Notes under the pieces: generated by a model
Database searches by the model: none
What the model was told of the DNA's origin: nothing
Seen by the model: only the letters and a program-made list of their open reading frames with translations
From: JANNPJ01 sp965200525
GTDB lineage: Bacteria; Actinomycetota; Actinomycetes; Actinomycetales; Kineosporiaceae
Length of the DNA stretch: 64,000 nt
NCBI GenBank assembly: GCA_965200525.1
Contig: OZ241368.1
Location: forward strand, 868,001-932,000
Direction: 5' to 3'
Made by a program: the position numbers and the translations under genes
Shown: piece by piece, positions 50,981 through 59,926 of the stretch
Numbering within the stretch: the stretch's first letter is position 1
Layout: each line of letters opens with the position of its first letter

Positions 50981-52183
50981 CTAACGTCGCCGACTGATGG
51001 TGAGCACAGCCACTGAGGACAGGAAGAAGCCGGCCATCAGCAGGGTCATCGGCAACAGCGAGCGGTAGCCGACGATGCCGGTCAGCGGCGTGACCAAGGC
51101 CCCGACGAACATCGACAGGCCACCCTGCAGAGCCGAAGCGGTGCCCCGGGCCCGATTTCCGGCCTCCTGAGCCAGGGCCGTGGTGGCGGGGATGACGAAC
51201 CCCATGCCGGCCACGACGACGCACAGCAGGGCCCAGGGCAGCGCCAGCGGCGGCAGTGCGGTGCGCTCCAGCAGACCGCAGCCGACCAGCCCGATCGACG
51301 CCATGGTCGCCGCCAGGAGGCCGGTGGTGCGCAGCCGGGCGGCCCCGAAACGGCCGACCACCAGCCGGAAAACCGTGCTGGCGGTGGCCATCCCGATCGC
51401 GTTGACGGCGAACACGGCCGCATAGGTGGTGGCCGAGACGCCGTACACGGTTTCCAGCACGAACGACGATCCGCCGATGTAGACGAAGAACCCGGAGGTG
51501 GCCAGGCACTGAATGGCCACGTGCCGCATGAAACCCCAGTCACCGAGCAGGTCGGCCATCCGGGCCCCGGAGCTGCGCAGCCCGCCGCCGTGCCGCTGCG
51601 CCGGGGGCATTGTCTCCGGAATGCCGCGCCGCACCGCCAGAACCATCACCAGGCCGAACCCGGACAGCACCGCGAACACCGTGCGCCAACTGCCGACGGT
51701 GAGGATGACCCCGCCGATGGCCGGCGCGATCACCGGCCCCAGGAACGTGATCGCGGCCAGCGAGCCGTAGCGCTTGGCCGCTTCGTCGCCGGTGTAGACG
51801 TCGCCGACGGTGGCCCGCCCAATCGCCACCCCGGAGCCCGCCGCCAGCCCCTGGAACAGCCGCACGGTCACCAGCAACGGCCCGGTCGGGGCCAGGGCAC
51901 AGAGCAGCGACAGGACGGTGAAGGCGAGCGTGCCGCCGAGCAGCAGCCGGCGCCGGCCCAGGCCGTCGCTGAGCGGGCCGAGGGCGAGCTGGCCACCGGC
52001 CAGGCCGACGATGAAGGCGGTCAGGGTCAGCTGAGCCAGCGTGGCACTGGTGTGCAGGGACTCCCGCAGCTCGGGCAGCGCGGCCACGTAGGTGTCGGTG
52101 GCCAGCGGACCGACGCCGATGACGACGACGAGGGCGGCGGTGAGCGGTACCGCCCCGGGCGGGAACGAGCGGGTCCGCAGCAT
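50981..52183 (-). CDS. MFS multidrug efflux transporter, Bcr/CflA type
   Basis: This 400-aa protein has 12 transmembrane helices. The signatures are ATDTYVAALPELRESLHTSATLAQLTLTAFIVGLAGGQLALGPLSDGLGRRRLLLGG (motif A, GPLSDGLGRR), RLFQGLAAGSGVAIGRATVGDVY (motif B/C region) and a mid-loop with IPETMPPAQR. These define the Bcr/CflA drug-proton antiporter group. Likely exported compounds are antibiotics or other toxic small molecules; none is indicated directly. A methyltransferase starts divergently 78 nt away. Confidence 0.93.
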   Translation of the reverse strand: MLRTRSFPPGAVPLTAALVVVIGVGPLATDTYVAALPELRESLHTSATLAQLTLTAFIVGLAGGQLALGPLSDGLGRRRLLLGGTLAFTVLSLLCALAPTGPLLVTVRLFQGLAAGSGVAIGRATVGDVYTGDEAAKRYGSLAAITFLGPVIAPAIGGVILTVGSWRTVFAVLSGFGLVMVLAVRRGIPETMPPAQRHGGGLRSSGARMADLLGDWGFMRHVAIQCLATSGFFVYIGGSSFVLETVYGVSATTYAAVFAVNAIGMATASTVFRLVVGRFGAARLRTTGLLAATMASIGLVGCGLLERTALPPLALPWALLCVVVAGMGFVIPATTALAQEAGNRARGTASALQGGLSMFVGALVTPLTGIVGYRSLLPMTLLMAGFFLSSVAVLTISRRR

Positions 52184-52261
52184 CGGGTCGAGCCTATCGG
52201 TGCTGGTGGGGTGATCGAAAAGCAGGCGACGGGAGCCGGCTCGGCTGGTTAGCGTCGGGCC

Positions 52262-53056
52262 ATGGGGATCGAGACCAGCATTGCCGACTTCTACAACCAG
52301 GGCCGCGAGCAGGGGCGGCTGACCACAGCCCCCTCGCTGGAGCTGATCCGGACCAAGGTGCTGCTGGAGCGGTACCTGCCACCGGCGCCGGCCCGGGTCC
52401 TGGAGGTGGGCGGAGCCAGCGGCGTCTACGCGACCTGGCTGGCCGGGCTGGGATACCTGGTCGACCTGATCGACCCGGTACCGCTGCACGTCGAGCAGGC
52501 CCGGGCGGTGGGCGGCTTCACCGCCCGGATCGGGGACGCGCGGTCCCTCACCGATGACGACGACCGCTACGACGCCGTCCTGCTGCTCGGCCCGATGTAC
52601 CACCTGACCGACCGGGACGAGCGGGTGCTGGCGTTCCGCGAGGCGGCCCGGGTGGCCCGGCCCGGCGGCCTGGTGGTGGCGGCGGCGATCTCGCGTTACG
52701 CCACCACCTTGGACGGGTTCTTCCGGGGCTTCGTCGACCGGCCCGGGTTCGTCCCGCTGCTGCGGGAGGACCTGCGCTCGGGTCAGCACCGCAACCCGGA
52801 CGGCGTTCCGGAGTTCTTCACCACGGCGTTCTTCCACGACCAGGCCGAACTGGCGGCCGAGGCGAGCGAGGCCGGGCTGGGCCCGGTCGAGGTGCTGCCG
52901 GTCGAGGGGCCGTTCCACTGGGCGCCGGGCCTGACCGAGCGGCTGGCCGACCCCGAGCAACTGGCCCTGCTGCTGGAGGTGCTCGAGACGGTCGAACGCG
53001 ATCCCGCGATGGCCAACGCGAGCTCACACCTGCTCGCGGTGGGGCGCGCGATCTAG
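52262..53056 (+). CDS. SAM-dependent methyltransferase
   Basis: This 264-aa protein opens with IETSIADFYNQGREQGRLTT. Motif I is VLEVGGASGVYATWLA, post-I is LIDPVPLHVEQA, and the later motif reads ARPGGLVVAAAISRYATTLDGFFRGF. The YHLTDRDERVLAFREA segment and the overall layout place it with the small-molecule class I enzymes seen next to resistance genes in actinobacteria. The substrate is unknown. Its TAG stop is shared as CTAG with the convergent RibD-like gene. Confidence 0.9.
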   Translation: MGIETSIADFYNQGREQGRLTTAPSLELIRTKVLLERYLPPAPARVLEVGGASGVYATWLAGLGYLVDLIDPVPLHVEQARAVGGFTARIGDARSLTDDDDRYDAVLLLGPMYHLTDRDERVLAFREAARVARPGGLVVAAAISRYATTLDGFFRGFVDRPGFVPLLREDLRSGQHRNPDGVPEFFTTAFFHDQAELAAEASEAGLGPVEVLPVEGPFHWAPGLTERLADPEQLALLLEVLETVERDPAMANASSHLLAVGRAI

Positions 53057-53847
53057 AGGGGCGGGGTGAGCTGGACGGGCGGGGTGAGCTGGACGGGCCG
53101 GGCGATCAGGCGGACGTCGGGGCCGCTGCGGGCGACGTCGATCAGGTCGAGCCGCAGGATGTCGGCGATGGTCCCGATCCCGGCGTCCAGCAGGCCGCTC
53201 TTGCCCGCCCCGAGCAGCGCCGGGGCCAGGTACGTGATCACCCGGTCGACCGCGCCGCCGGCGATGAACGACCCGGCCAGAGTCGGCCCGCCCTCCAGGA
53301 AGACGGCCCGCACCCCGAGCCCGTACAGGCCCCGGAGCAGGGCCGTGATGTCCAGGCCGGCGGCCGAGCGGGGTACCCGCAGCACCTGGGCCCGGCCTTC
53401 GAGGTGGTGGGCGTCGGCATCGGTGGCCACCGCGATCAGGGTGGGGGCGGCGGCGTCCAGCACCTTGGCGTCGGGCGGGGTACGGGCGTTGGTGTCGACG
53501 ATCACCCGCAGCGGCTGCCGCTCGGCCGCGACGGCGGACAGGTCGAGGCGGGGGTCGTCGTTGCCCCGTACGGCCAGGCTGGGATTGTCCGCCTGCAGCG
53601 TGCCCGAGCCGACCACGGTGGCGTCGCAACCGGCCCGCAGCAGATGCACCTCGGCCCGGCTCTCGGCACTGGTGATCCACTGGCTGGTCCCGTCGGCCGC
53701 CGCGATCCGCCCGTCCAGGGTCGCGGCGAACTTGTAGACGACGAACGGCCGGCCGAGCGCGTTCACCGCCGCCCAGTCCGACCGGCCGACCAGCTCGTCG
53801 ATGCTCAACCGAGCCGAGCTCAGCTGATCGTCACGAACGTCCCCCAC
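53053..53847 (-). CDS. RibD C-terminal-like reductase
   Basis: This 264-aa protein has the RibD/dihydrofolate-reductase-like fold with FVVYKFAATLDGRIAAADGTSQWITSAESRAEVHLLRAGCDATVVGSGTLQADNP, then FLEGGPTLAGSFIAGGAVDRVITYLAPALLG. These are the canonical RibD reductase motifs that bind NADPH and the ribityl-pyrimidine. The deaminase domain of a full RibD is absent. It may reduce a riboflavin intermediate or a related pteridine. The GTG start overlaps the upstream XRE gene by 17 nt, so regulator and reductase are coupled. Confidence 0.92.
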   Translation of the reverse strand: MGDVRDDQLSSARLSIDELVGRSDWAAVNALGRPFVVYKFAATLDGRIAAADGTSQWITSAESRAEVHLLRAGCDATVVGSGTLQADNPSLAVRGNDDPRLDLSAVAAERQPLRVIVDTNARTPPDAKVLDAAAPTLIAVATDADAHHLEGRAQVLRVPRSAAGLDITALLRGLYGLGVRAVFLEGGPTLAGSFIAGGAVDRVITYLAPALLGAGKSGLLDAGIGTIADILRLDLIDVARSGPDVRLIARPVQLTPPVQLTPPL

Positions 53848-55048
53848 CTCCAGCCTGGACGGCGACCAAGACCGACTCGGCGAACTCGGTGACGTCGGAG
53901 CTGCTCGCCCCCTGGGCCGCGGCCAGCCGGACCACGATCTGCAGCTCGTCCAGGGTCCGGCGGGAGCCGGTCGAGCGGGCGATGTCGAGCGCCTCCCGGC
54001 CGGTGGCGATCGCCTCGTCCGGCCGGTGGTCGACGGCCAGGGCGTGAGCCCGCCGGGCCAGGTGCAGCCCGCGCTCGCGCCGGTACGCCGATGGCCAGGC
54101 GACCAGGGCCTCGTCGAAGGTACGCACCGCCTCGCCCGGTCGCCCCAGGGTCAGGTACACGTTGGCGCGCTGGGCCCGGACGTAGTCGGGCGTGTTCCAG
54201 TCGGCCAGGTCGTAGGCCCCTGGATCGGGGCCGACGGTGGCCAGGAGGGCCTCGGCCTCGTCCAGGGCGGCCAGGGCCTTGCTCTCCTCGCCCTCGACGG
54301 CCAGGCCGTGGGCCCGCTGCTGCAGGGAGGCCGAGCGGATCCGGGCCGAGGCCCCGCTCACCCGGGCCGCGGCCTGGGCCAGGCCGATGGTCAGCGCGGC
54401 GTCCTGCTGGGCCACGGCCTGCTGGGCCCGGCGCATCAGGGTGTAGGCGGTCAGGTCGGCGCTCTCCCCGGCCTGAGCCCACTCCAGCGAGCGGGCGGTC
54501 CAGGCCCGGGCCCGAGCCGGCTGCCCGACGTCCTCCAGCAGCCAGCCGTGAAACTCGGCGTACAGCGCGGCCAGGTCGAACACCCGGCGGCGCAGCTCAC
54601 CGTGCGCGGCGCCGAGCATGTCCTGGACGTTGGTCACCTGCTCGCCGACGGTGGCGATCAGCCGGCCCGGGCCGAGCAGGGCGTCGGAGCGGACCAGGGA
54701 GGCCCGCAGCACGGTCAGCTCGTCGACGATCGGCTCCGAGACCGGCACCGACGGGCGGGCGAACGTGTGCCAGTCCTCGGGGCCCAGCTCGGCCTCGGTG
54801 ACCATTCGCCCGGCCTGTGGCGACAGCGAGAGAAAGCGGCGCACGGTGTCCGGGGCGGCCCGCAGCAGCACGGTGTCGAGAGCGGCCTGCATCTCCGGTA
54901 ACGGCTCGATGCCGGCGCCCCGGGATTCCCATTTACTGACAGTTCGGGTGCTGACCCCCAAATGCTCCGCAAATCCGACTACCGTCATGCGCAGCGCGCG
55001 ACGGAGCGCGCGCGTCTCACGCCCGGTCCAGCGTTCTACCGCGATCAC
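53831..55048 (-). CDS. XRE-type HTH regulator with TPR-like C-terminal domain (paralogue 3)
   Basis: The product is 405 aa. The first 60 residues (VIAVERWTGRETRALRRALRMTVVGFAEHLGVSTRTVSKWESRG) differ at only a few places from the regulator at 17968-19383. The helical C-terminus (LYAEFHGWLLEDVGQPARARAWTARSLEWA) is only distantly related. It overlaps the RibD-like gene by 17 nt and is divergent from a 101-aa gene. GCTCCCCGT next to the start and TAAACAC at 55086-55092 recur before the paralogue at 19383, so the two may bind the same site. Confidence 0.9.
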   Translation of the reverse strand: MIAVERWTGRETRALRRALRMTVVGFAEHLGVSTRTVSKWESRGAGIEPLPEMQAALDTVLLRAAPDTVRRFLSLSPQAGRMVTEAELGPEDWHTFARPSVPVSEPIVDELTVLRASLVRSDALLGPGRLIATVGEQVTNVQDMLGAAHGELRRRVFDLAALYAEFHGWLLEDVGQPARARAWTARSLEWAQAGESADLTAYTLMRRAQQAVAQQDAALTIGLAQAAARVSGASARIRSASLQQRAHGLAVEGEESKALAALDEAEALLATVGPDPGAYDLADWNTPDYVRAQRANVYLTLGRPGEAVRTFDEALVAWPSAYRRERGLHLARRAHALAVDHRPDEAIATGREALDIARSTGSRRTLDELQIVVRLAAAQGASSSDVTEFAESVLVAVQAGGGGRS

Positions 55049-55229
55049 GACGGCTCCCCGTGAAGTTGTGCCCGATATTTCAGACTAAACACGCAAAGCT
55101 GTCACTCACAGTGTCGGTGCAGTGTCAGTTCACCAACCGATCATCGCTCCGGACCGGCGATAACGCCACGCTTGAGCGCACCCCACTGCGCAAAAACCGA
55201 ATCCCCTTCTTCACGAGAGGCCCGCGCCG

Positions 55230-55535
55230 ATGCCGAATCCGCTCGCCGTCGGGCTGTTCCATCTGCCGAAGAACGTGCTCGCGGATCGGCGTCGCCGGGT
55301 CCGGATCGAGATCGCTCTGCGGGCCAACCGGGAGGGGTACGCCCTGCTGGAGACGTTCGACACCAGCGAGTCGGCGCAGAGCCTGGACGACGCCCTGGAC
55401 GCGATCCGGGCGCTGGCCCGCCATCACGACATCCATGCCGTGCTGACCCTGGGCGAGCTCGACCCGGCCAAGCTGGAGGATCTGGCCTACGCCCACACCC
55501 TGGTCACCCTGCAGGTTGCCGAGCCGAGGGTCTGA
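55230..55535 (+). CDS. Hypothetical protein
   Basis: This 101-aa protein has a basic N-terminus (FHLPKNVLADRRRRVRIEIALRANREGYALLETFDTSESAQSLDDALDAIRALARHHDIHAVLTLGELDPAKLEDLAYAHTLVTLQV), giving a small alpha/beta pattern like the start of some receiver- or resolvase-type folds, but no catalytic serine or phosphoacceptor is obvious. Transcribed divergently from the third XRE paralogue, it may be that regulator's target. The 3' end overlaps the following minus-strand gene by 32 nt. Confidence 0.65.
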   Translation: MPNPLAVGLFHLPKNVLADRRRRVRIEIALRANREGYALLETFDTSESAQSLDDALDAIRALARHHDIHAVLTLGELDPAKLEDLAYAHTLVTLQVAEPRV

Positions 55536-55881
55536 GTGCCGGCTGCGGCACGGGGGTGAACGCCCAGCGCAGCACCCGGACGCCGAGGGCCAGGCTGAAC
55601 ACCGCGGGCACCAGCAGGTCGGCCTCGGTCAGGCCGTGGGACGGGTCGAAGGTGTAGAGGATGTCGCCCTCCCAGCGATGGTCCACCTGGAACCAGGCCA
55701 GGCTCGACCCGCACAGGGCGATGAAGCTGATCAGCGACGTCCACCGGCCGCGGGTCAGGGCGGCGACCACCGTCACCGCCAGCAGCAGCACGAAGACCGT
55801 GACCATGGTGCGCTGACTGACGTCGGTCGAGTCCTGCAGGGCACTGTCGATGTCGCCCAGAACCACACCCCCCAGAACCAT
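55504..55881 (-). CDS. Small membrane protein, three predicted helices
   Basis: The product is about 125 aa from ATG 55881 with AGGGGCA upstream; a GTG at 55968 is an alternative. Hydrophobic segments are TMVTVFVLLLAVTVVAAL, SLISFIALCGSSLAWF and LLVPAVFSLALGVRVLRWA, separated by an acidic loop (VDHRWEGDILYTFDPSHGL). No domain is recognised. It ends next to and overlaps the 101-aa gene. Confidence 0.65.
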   Translation of the reverse strand: MVLGGVVLGDIDSALQDSTDVSQRTMVTVFVLLLAVTVVAALTRGRWTSLISFIALCGSSLAWFQVDHRWEGDILYTFDPSHGLTEADLLVPAVFSLALGVRVLRWAFTPVPQPALRPSARQPAG

Positions 55882-56056
55882 GCCCGCCCGTTGCCCCTGC
55901 CTCGATGATCCCAGCCCGGCCCCGATCACCGGGGTGGCTCGCGCCGATCCGCGCTTGAGCTGAGTCACATAGGTCGACGCCGGAGCGACCACCCTGAAGG
56001 TGGCCGCCCCGACGTCGGGGTCGGGTCGGGTAAGGCTCGGAAGAGGGTGGAACGGG

Positions 56057-57538
56057 TCAGCAGGTGCCGTTGTCGGCCCAGACGCCCTGGCCGTTCTGGC
56101 CGGGCACGTCACCCTGGGTCCACCACTTCGCCGTCCACCGGTGGCTGCCGTAGCTGACCACGGCCCCGCCGTTGTAGGCCGTGGTCGAGACCCAGGCCGC
56201 CGCCGTGCAGGCCCCCGGCGGAGTGGTCGTCGTCCCACCGGTGCAGGTGCCGTTGTCGGTCCACACGTTCTGGCTGTTGTTGCCGGGGACGTCGCCCTGG
56301 GTCCACCACTTCGCCGTCCACCGGTGGCCGTTGTAACTGACCACCGCGCCTCCGCTGTACGGCGTGGTGGCGTTCCAGGCCGACGCGCCGGAACAGGTGG
56401 TGGGCGGGTTGGTGGTCGGCGGCGCCGTGGTCGGCGGGACGGTGGTCGGCGGGACGGTGGTCGGCGGCACCGAGGTGGTCGGTCCGGTGGTGGTGCCGGT
56501 CCCGCCGGGCAGGGTGGCCAGGTGCGGGCTGATCGTGCCGGCGAAGTTGTAGCCGTTGCTGGCGTCCCAGTTGATCGACCAGTCCATCGCCCCGCGGATG
56601 GTCGGGTTCTTGGCCACCGGCTTGTACGACCCGCAGTTCGTGCCCGCGGCCAGACAGTCCAGCGCGTTGTTGACCACCGAGGGCGAGACGTAGCCGCTAC
56701 CGGCGCCGCTCGGCGAGGCGGGCAGCCCGAGGCCGACCTGGTCGGCCCGCAGGTGACCGTCGAGCAGGATGTCGGCCAGCGCCGTGATGAAGTCCTCGGT
56801 CCCGGCGCTGTAGACCTTGCCGTCGCGCCCGATCATCGCCCCGGAGTTGTAGTACTGCGTGTTGACCACCGTGATCAGGTCCTTGACCTGGTCGATCAGG
56901 GCCAGATAGGTGCCGCCGGGCTGCACGTAGAGGGTTTCCGGGGCCATCGTGAGGACCAGGTTGGACCCGGCCTTGGTGCCGAGCTGGCGCAGCGCCGAGG
57001 TCATGTTGGCCAGGTTGGGCGCGTTCTCCAGATCGATGTCGACCCCGTCGAAGCCGTAGCTGGTCATCAGCCCGTAGACGCTGGTGGCGAAGTTGCCGGC
57101 CGCGGTGGCGTCGGGCAGGGAGATGGCGCCGTTCTGGCCGCCGACCGAAATGATCACCTTGCGCCCCTGGGAGTGCAGGGTGGCGATGTCGGCCTTGAAC
57201 GCGGCCGTGTCGTAGCCGCCGAGCTTGGACGAGAGCGTGGAGTCGAGGGTGAAGGTGACGCCGCCGGGCTTGCTCGGATCGGCGTCGGCGAAGGCCACCG
57301 CGATGATCCCGTAGGACGCCGGGACGTCGCGCAACCGCAGGTCGGTGGCGCCGTTGTCGAAGTTCTGCCAGTAGCCGGTGATCAGGTGAGCGGGCAGAGC
57401 CGGCGAGGCCGAGGCCGCAGGCGACAGGGCGGCGATCAGGCCGAACGTGGTGAGCGCGCCGGCCACGAGGGTGGCCAGCAGTTTGAGCATCGTCCCGCGG
57501 CGTATCGGGCTGCGGGACCGGGGGTTGGCGAGGTTCAT
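56057..57538 (-). CDS. Secreted GH18 chitinase with two CBM5/12-type chitin-binding modules
   Basis: ATG 57538 follows GAGGAG; the product is 493 aa. Signal peptide: basic RSRSPIRRG then a hydrophobic core cut near SASA (about residue 30-31). The catalytic barrel shows VIISVGGQNG and the intact GH18 motif DGVDIDLE, whose Glu is the proton donor near residue 167. A VPPTT-repeat linker (343-378) leads to two chitin-binding modules (SGASAWNATTPYSGGAVVSYNGHRWTAKWWTQGDVPG...W and a close duplicate). It cleaves chitin outside the cell, in contrast to the inactive GH18 of the fusion at 7845-10379. Confidence 0.93.
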   Translation of the reverse strand: MNLANPRSRSPIRRGTMLKLLATLVAGALTTFGLIAALSPAASASPALPAHLITGYWQNFDNGATDLRLRDVPASYGIIAVAFADADPSKPGGVTFTLDSTLSSKLGGYDTAAFKADIATLHSQGRKVIISVGGQNGAISLPDATAAGNFATSVYGLMTSYGFDGVDIDLENAPNLANMTSALRQLGTKAGSNLVLTMAPETLYVQPGGTYLALIDQVKDLITVVNTQYYNSGAMIGRDGKVYSAGTEDFITALADILLDGHLRADQVGLGLPASPSGAGSGYVSPSVVNNALDCLAAGTNCGSYKPVAKNPTIRGAMDWSINWDASNGYNFAGTISPHLATLPGGTGTTTGPTTSVPPTTVPPTTVPPTTAPPTTNPPTTCSGASAWNATTPYSGGAVVSYNGHRWTAKWWTQGDVPGNNSQNVWTDNGTCTGGTTTTPPGACTAAAWVSTTAYNGGAVVSYGSHRWTAKWWTQGDVPGQNGQGVWADNGTC

Positions 57539-57898
57539 CAGGGGTCTCCTCGAATGGGTGCGGTGCTTCTGGCACGGGCACAAGAAGAACGAGTGAACAC
57601 GAATTTGTTAATAGTCTTCACTTATTCATCTGCCATTAATTTAGCAACCATTCCGGACGACGAACAGGCCGGGCCGATGATTCTTTAGCCCGAATTAAGG
57701 CAGCATCCGACCGGGGCGGGGCCAGATCCGGACCAGACTCGGGCCAGCTCCAGGGCGAATTCAGGCCAGATCCGGGGCAGACGAGTGCGACGCCGGTGAT
57801 CGGCTTCCTTTGACGGAAACCGGCCACCAGCGCCGCATTCGATGTCGATCCGGCCCGAATTTCGACTATCGGTCGATCATGGGGATCATCCGGCGGTC
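57539..57898. other. 360-nt gene-free stretch upstream of the chitinase
   Basis: An AT-rich island (about 57600-57660) with TTAATAGTCTTCACTTATTC-like sequence lies 60-120 nt before the chitinase start and is the likely promoter and operator region. Downstream of it, GCCAGATCCGG occurs twice (near 57720 and 57763) as part of a diffuse direct repeat. The APC gene ends at 57899. Confidence 0.5.
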
Positions 57899-59554
57899 TC
57901 AGCCGACATTGAGTTCAGGCATCTCCGAGGCCAGCCGCTCCTCGCGCTCGATCGCGGCCTGAACGTTCTCCGGCGCCATGGCCAGGCTGACTGCGTAGTA
58001 GAAGATGACCAGGCTGAAGCCGATCACCACGAGCAGGTCGACCCACTCCGGCAGCACGCTCTCCGAGCCCTTGCCGTACCGGCCGATCAAGCCGATGATC
58101 GTCATCCCGATCAGCCAGGGCCAGATCCAGGACGCCGCCCGCCAGTCGATGTCGGTGCGCTGCAGGTTGTCCGAGCGACGCAGGGCGATCTCGAAGATCA
58201 CCCGGCCGATGAAGATGCCGGTCAACAACTTCCAGGTGGCCTCGAACCCGCCCCAGTAGATGATCAGGTTCGCGGCCACGAAACCGAGCGGGATCAGCAC
58301 CTGGGGGTACGGGGTGCGGTACGGGTGGTTGCGCTCCGGATCCTGCCGCATCAGGGCCATCAGCGAGACCGGCCCGAAGGCGTACATGATCGCGGTCGCC
58401 CCGGTCACCAGCCCGACCAGGGAGCTCCAGCTCGGGAAGGGCAGGAACGCGATCAGCCCGATCACGAAGGCCAGCAGGATGGAGTAGATCGGCACCCCCC
58501 GGCTGGAGACCTTGGTCAGGCCGTCGGGCAGCACCTCCTCCTCCCCCAGGGCGTAGGACAGCCGGGCCGAGGTGCCCAGGTAGACCAGGCCGGTGCCGGC
58601 CGGTGAGATGACGGCGTCGATCAGCAGGATGGTGGCCAGCCAGCCGGCTCCGGCGGCCAGCGCGATCGTGTAGTACGGGCCGTAGTCGCCCTCGCCGATC
58701 GGGCTCTTCCAGCCGTGCACCAGGTTGGAGGGATTGAGCGCACCGATGAAGCAGATCTCCAGCGCGATGTAGATCGCCGCCCCGATCAGCATGGCCATGA
58801 TGATCGCCCGGGACACGTCCCGCCGGGGGTTCTTGGCCTCGCCGGCCATCTGGGCCGCCTGCTCGAAGCCCTGCAGGGCGAACACCACGCCGGCCGGCAG
58901 CGCGGCGAAGATCCCGTGCGCCCCGAACGGCGCGAAACCGCCGCCGGCGTGGAAGTTGCTGATGTGGAAGCCCAGAACGATCAGGACGACGACGGCCAGG
59001 ATCGGCACCGCCGCCTTCCAGATCACCATGATCGTGTTGCTGTCGGAGAGCAGCTTGGCCCCGAGCAGGTTGATCACCGTGAACACGAGCATGGCCAGCG
59101 CGGCCACGATCAGGCCGGTGCCGTTCAGGGTGCCGCTCTTGTGCAGCATGTTCAGGTGGTCGTGGGCCCAGCTGGTGCTGTTCAGGTACGAGATGCTGGC
59201 CTCGACCTCGATCGGGGCGATGGTCACGGCCTGCAGGTATGCGGCCCAGCCGGCGGTGAAACCGGCCAGCGCGCCGAACGCGAAGTGCGGGTAGCGCGCC
59301 GTCCCGCCGGCCACCGGGTAGGCCGCGCCGAGGTCGGCATGGATCAGGGCCAGCACGATCAGCAGCAGGGCGGCCAGGATCCAGGAGATCAGCGAGGCCG
59401 GGCCGGCCACCGTGGCCGCGGTGAGCGCGCCGAGCAGCCAGCCGGAGCCGATGATCGAGCCCAGGGAGACGAACATCAGCCCCCAGAAGCCGACTGTTCG
59501 CTTGAGCCCGGCGCCCGGGGCGGCCGATTCGCGATCGGGTGCGTCAATTGCCAT
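57899..59554 (-). CDS. APC-superfamily amino-acid permease
   Basis: This 551-aa protein has about 12-14 transmembrane helices. FWGLMFVSLGSIIGSGWLLG is the first helix, with the substrate-binding GSIIGSGW break; LPAGVVFALQGFEQAAQMAGEAKNPRRDVSRAI is helix VI and its loop; ALGEEEVLPDGLTKVSSRGVPIYSILL follows. These match AAT/APA-type transporters related to the aspartate-proton symporter group. The final AIEREERLASEMPELNVG tail is cytosolic. Amino acid or amine uptake is expected; the substrate is not resolved. Confidence 0.92.
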   Translation of the reverse strand: MAIDAPDRESAAPGAGLKRTVGFWGLMFVSLGSIIGSGWLLGALTAATVAGPASLISWILAALLLIVLALIHADLGAAYPVAGGTARYPHFAFGALAGFTAGWAAYLQAVTIAPIEVEASISYLNSTSWAHDHLNMLHKSGTLNGTGLIVAALAMLVFTVINLLGAKLLSDSNTIMVIWKAAVPILAVVVLIVLGFHISNFHAGGGFAPFGAHGIFAALPAGVVFALQGFEQAAQMAGEAKNPRRDVSRAIIMAMLIGAAIYIALEICFIGALNPSNLVHGWKSPIGEGDYGPYYTIALAAGAGWLATILLIDAVISPAGTGLVYLGTSARLSYALGEEEVLPDGLTKVSSRGVPIYSILLAFVIGLIAFLPFPSWSSLVGLVTGATAIMYAFGPVSLMALMRQDPERNHPYRTPYPQVLIPLGFVAANLIIYWGGFEATWKLLTGIFIGRVIFEIALRRSDNLQRTDIDWRAASWIWPWLIGMTIIGLIGRYGKGSESVLPEWVDLLVVIGFSLVIFYYAVSLAMAPENVQAAIEREERLASEMPELNVG

Positions 59555-59926
59555 CGAAGATCTCCGATCGCCGGTGTGAGGTACAGGGTTGCTTCAGGGT
59601 GAATCCAGGGAAACGGCGGCAACGTTGTCTGATAACCGCTCCGGGCACCGGTGTCCGGAATCTGCGTGTCCCCAAGGTGCCTGACAGTGACCATTACCGC
59701 CAGACGGGACCCTCGACTGAGACACAGGTCACATTTGAATCAGGAACTATCCCTGACCGGGAACTCTCAGTGAAGAGGCATCCTGGATGTGGCGGCCCCG
59801 ACCGCAGAGGGTAATCCCCGCGCACGGCTTTGGCTGACTTACACCAAAGCTTGCAAAACGGTGACGAGTTCCTGATCTGCGGAGCGATCCAGCCGATCGG
59901 TCCGTAGCTGCGGATAGGGTGCGGGC
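59555..59926. other. 372-nt divergent intergenic region before the molybdate operon
   Basis: It separates the APC permease from the molybdate regulator gene. It is less GC-rich than coding DNA and contains several short palindromic stretches, but I find no clear ModE-type site, moco riboswitch or open gene. Promoters in both directions are expected here. Confidence 0.4.

Noticed and set aside
59555..59926. Moco riboswitch before the molybdate operon
   Set aside because: I could not find the conserved paired segments of that riboswitch; the HTH-TOBE protein gives adequate regulation.
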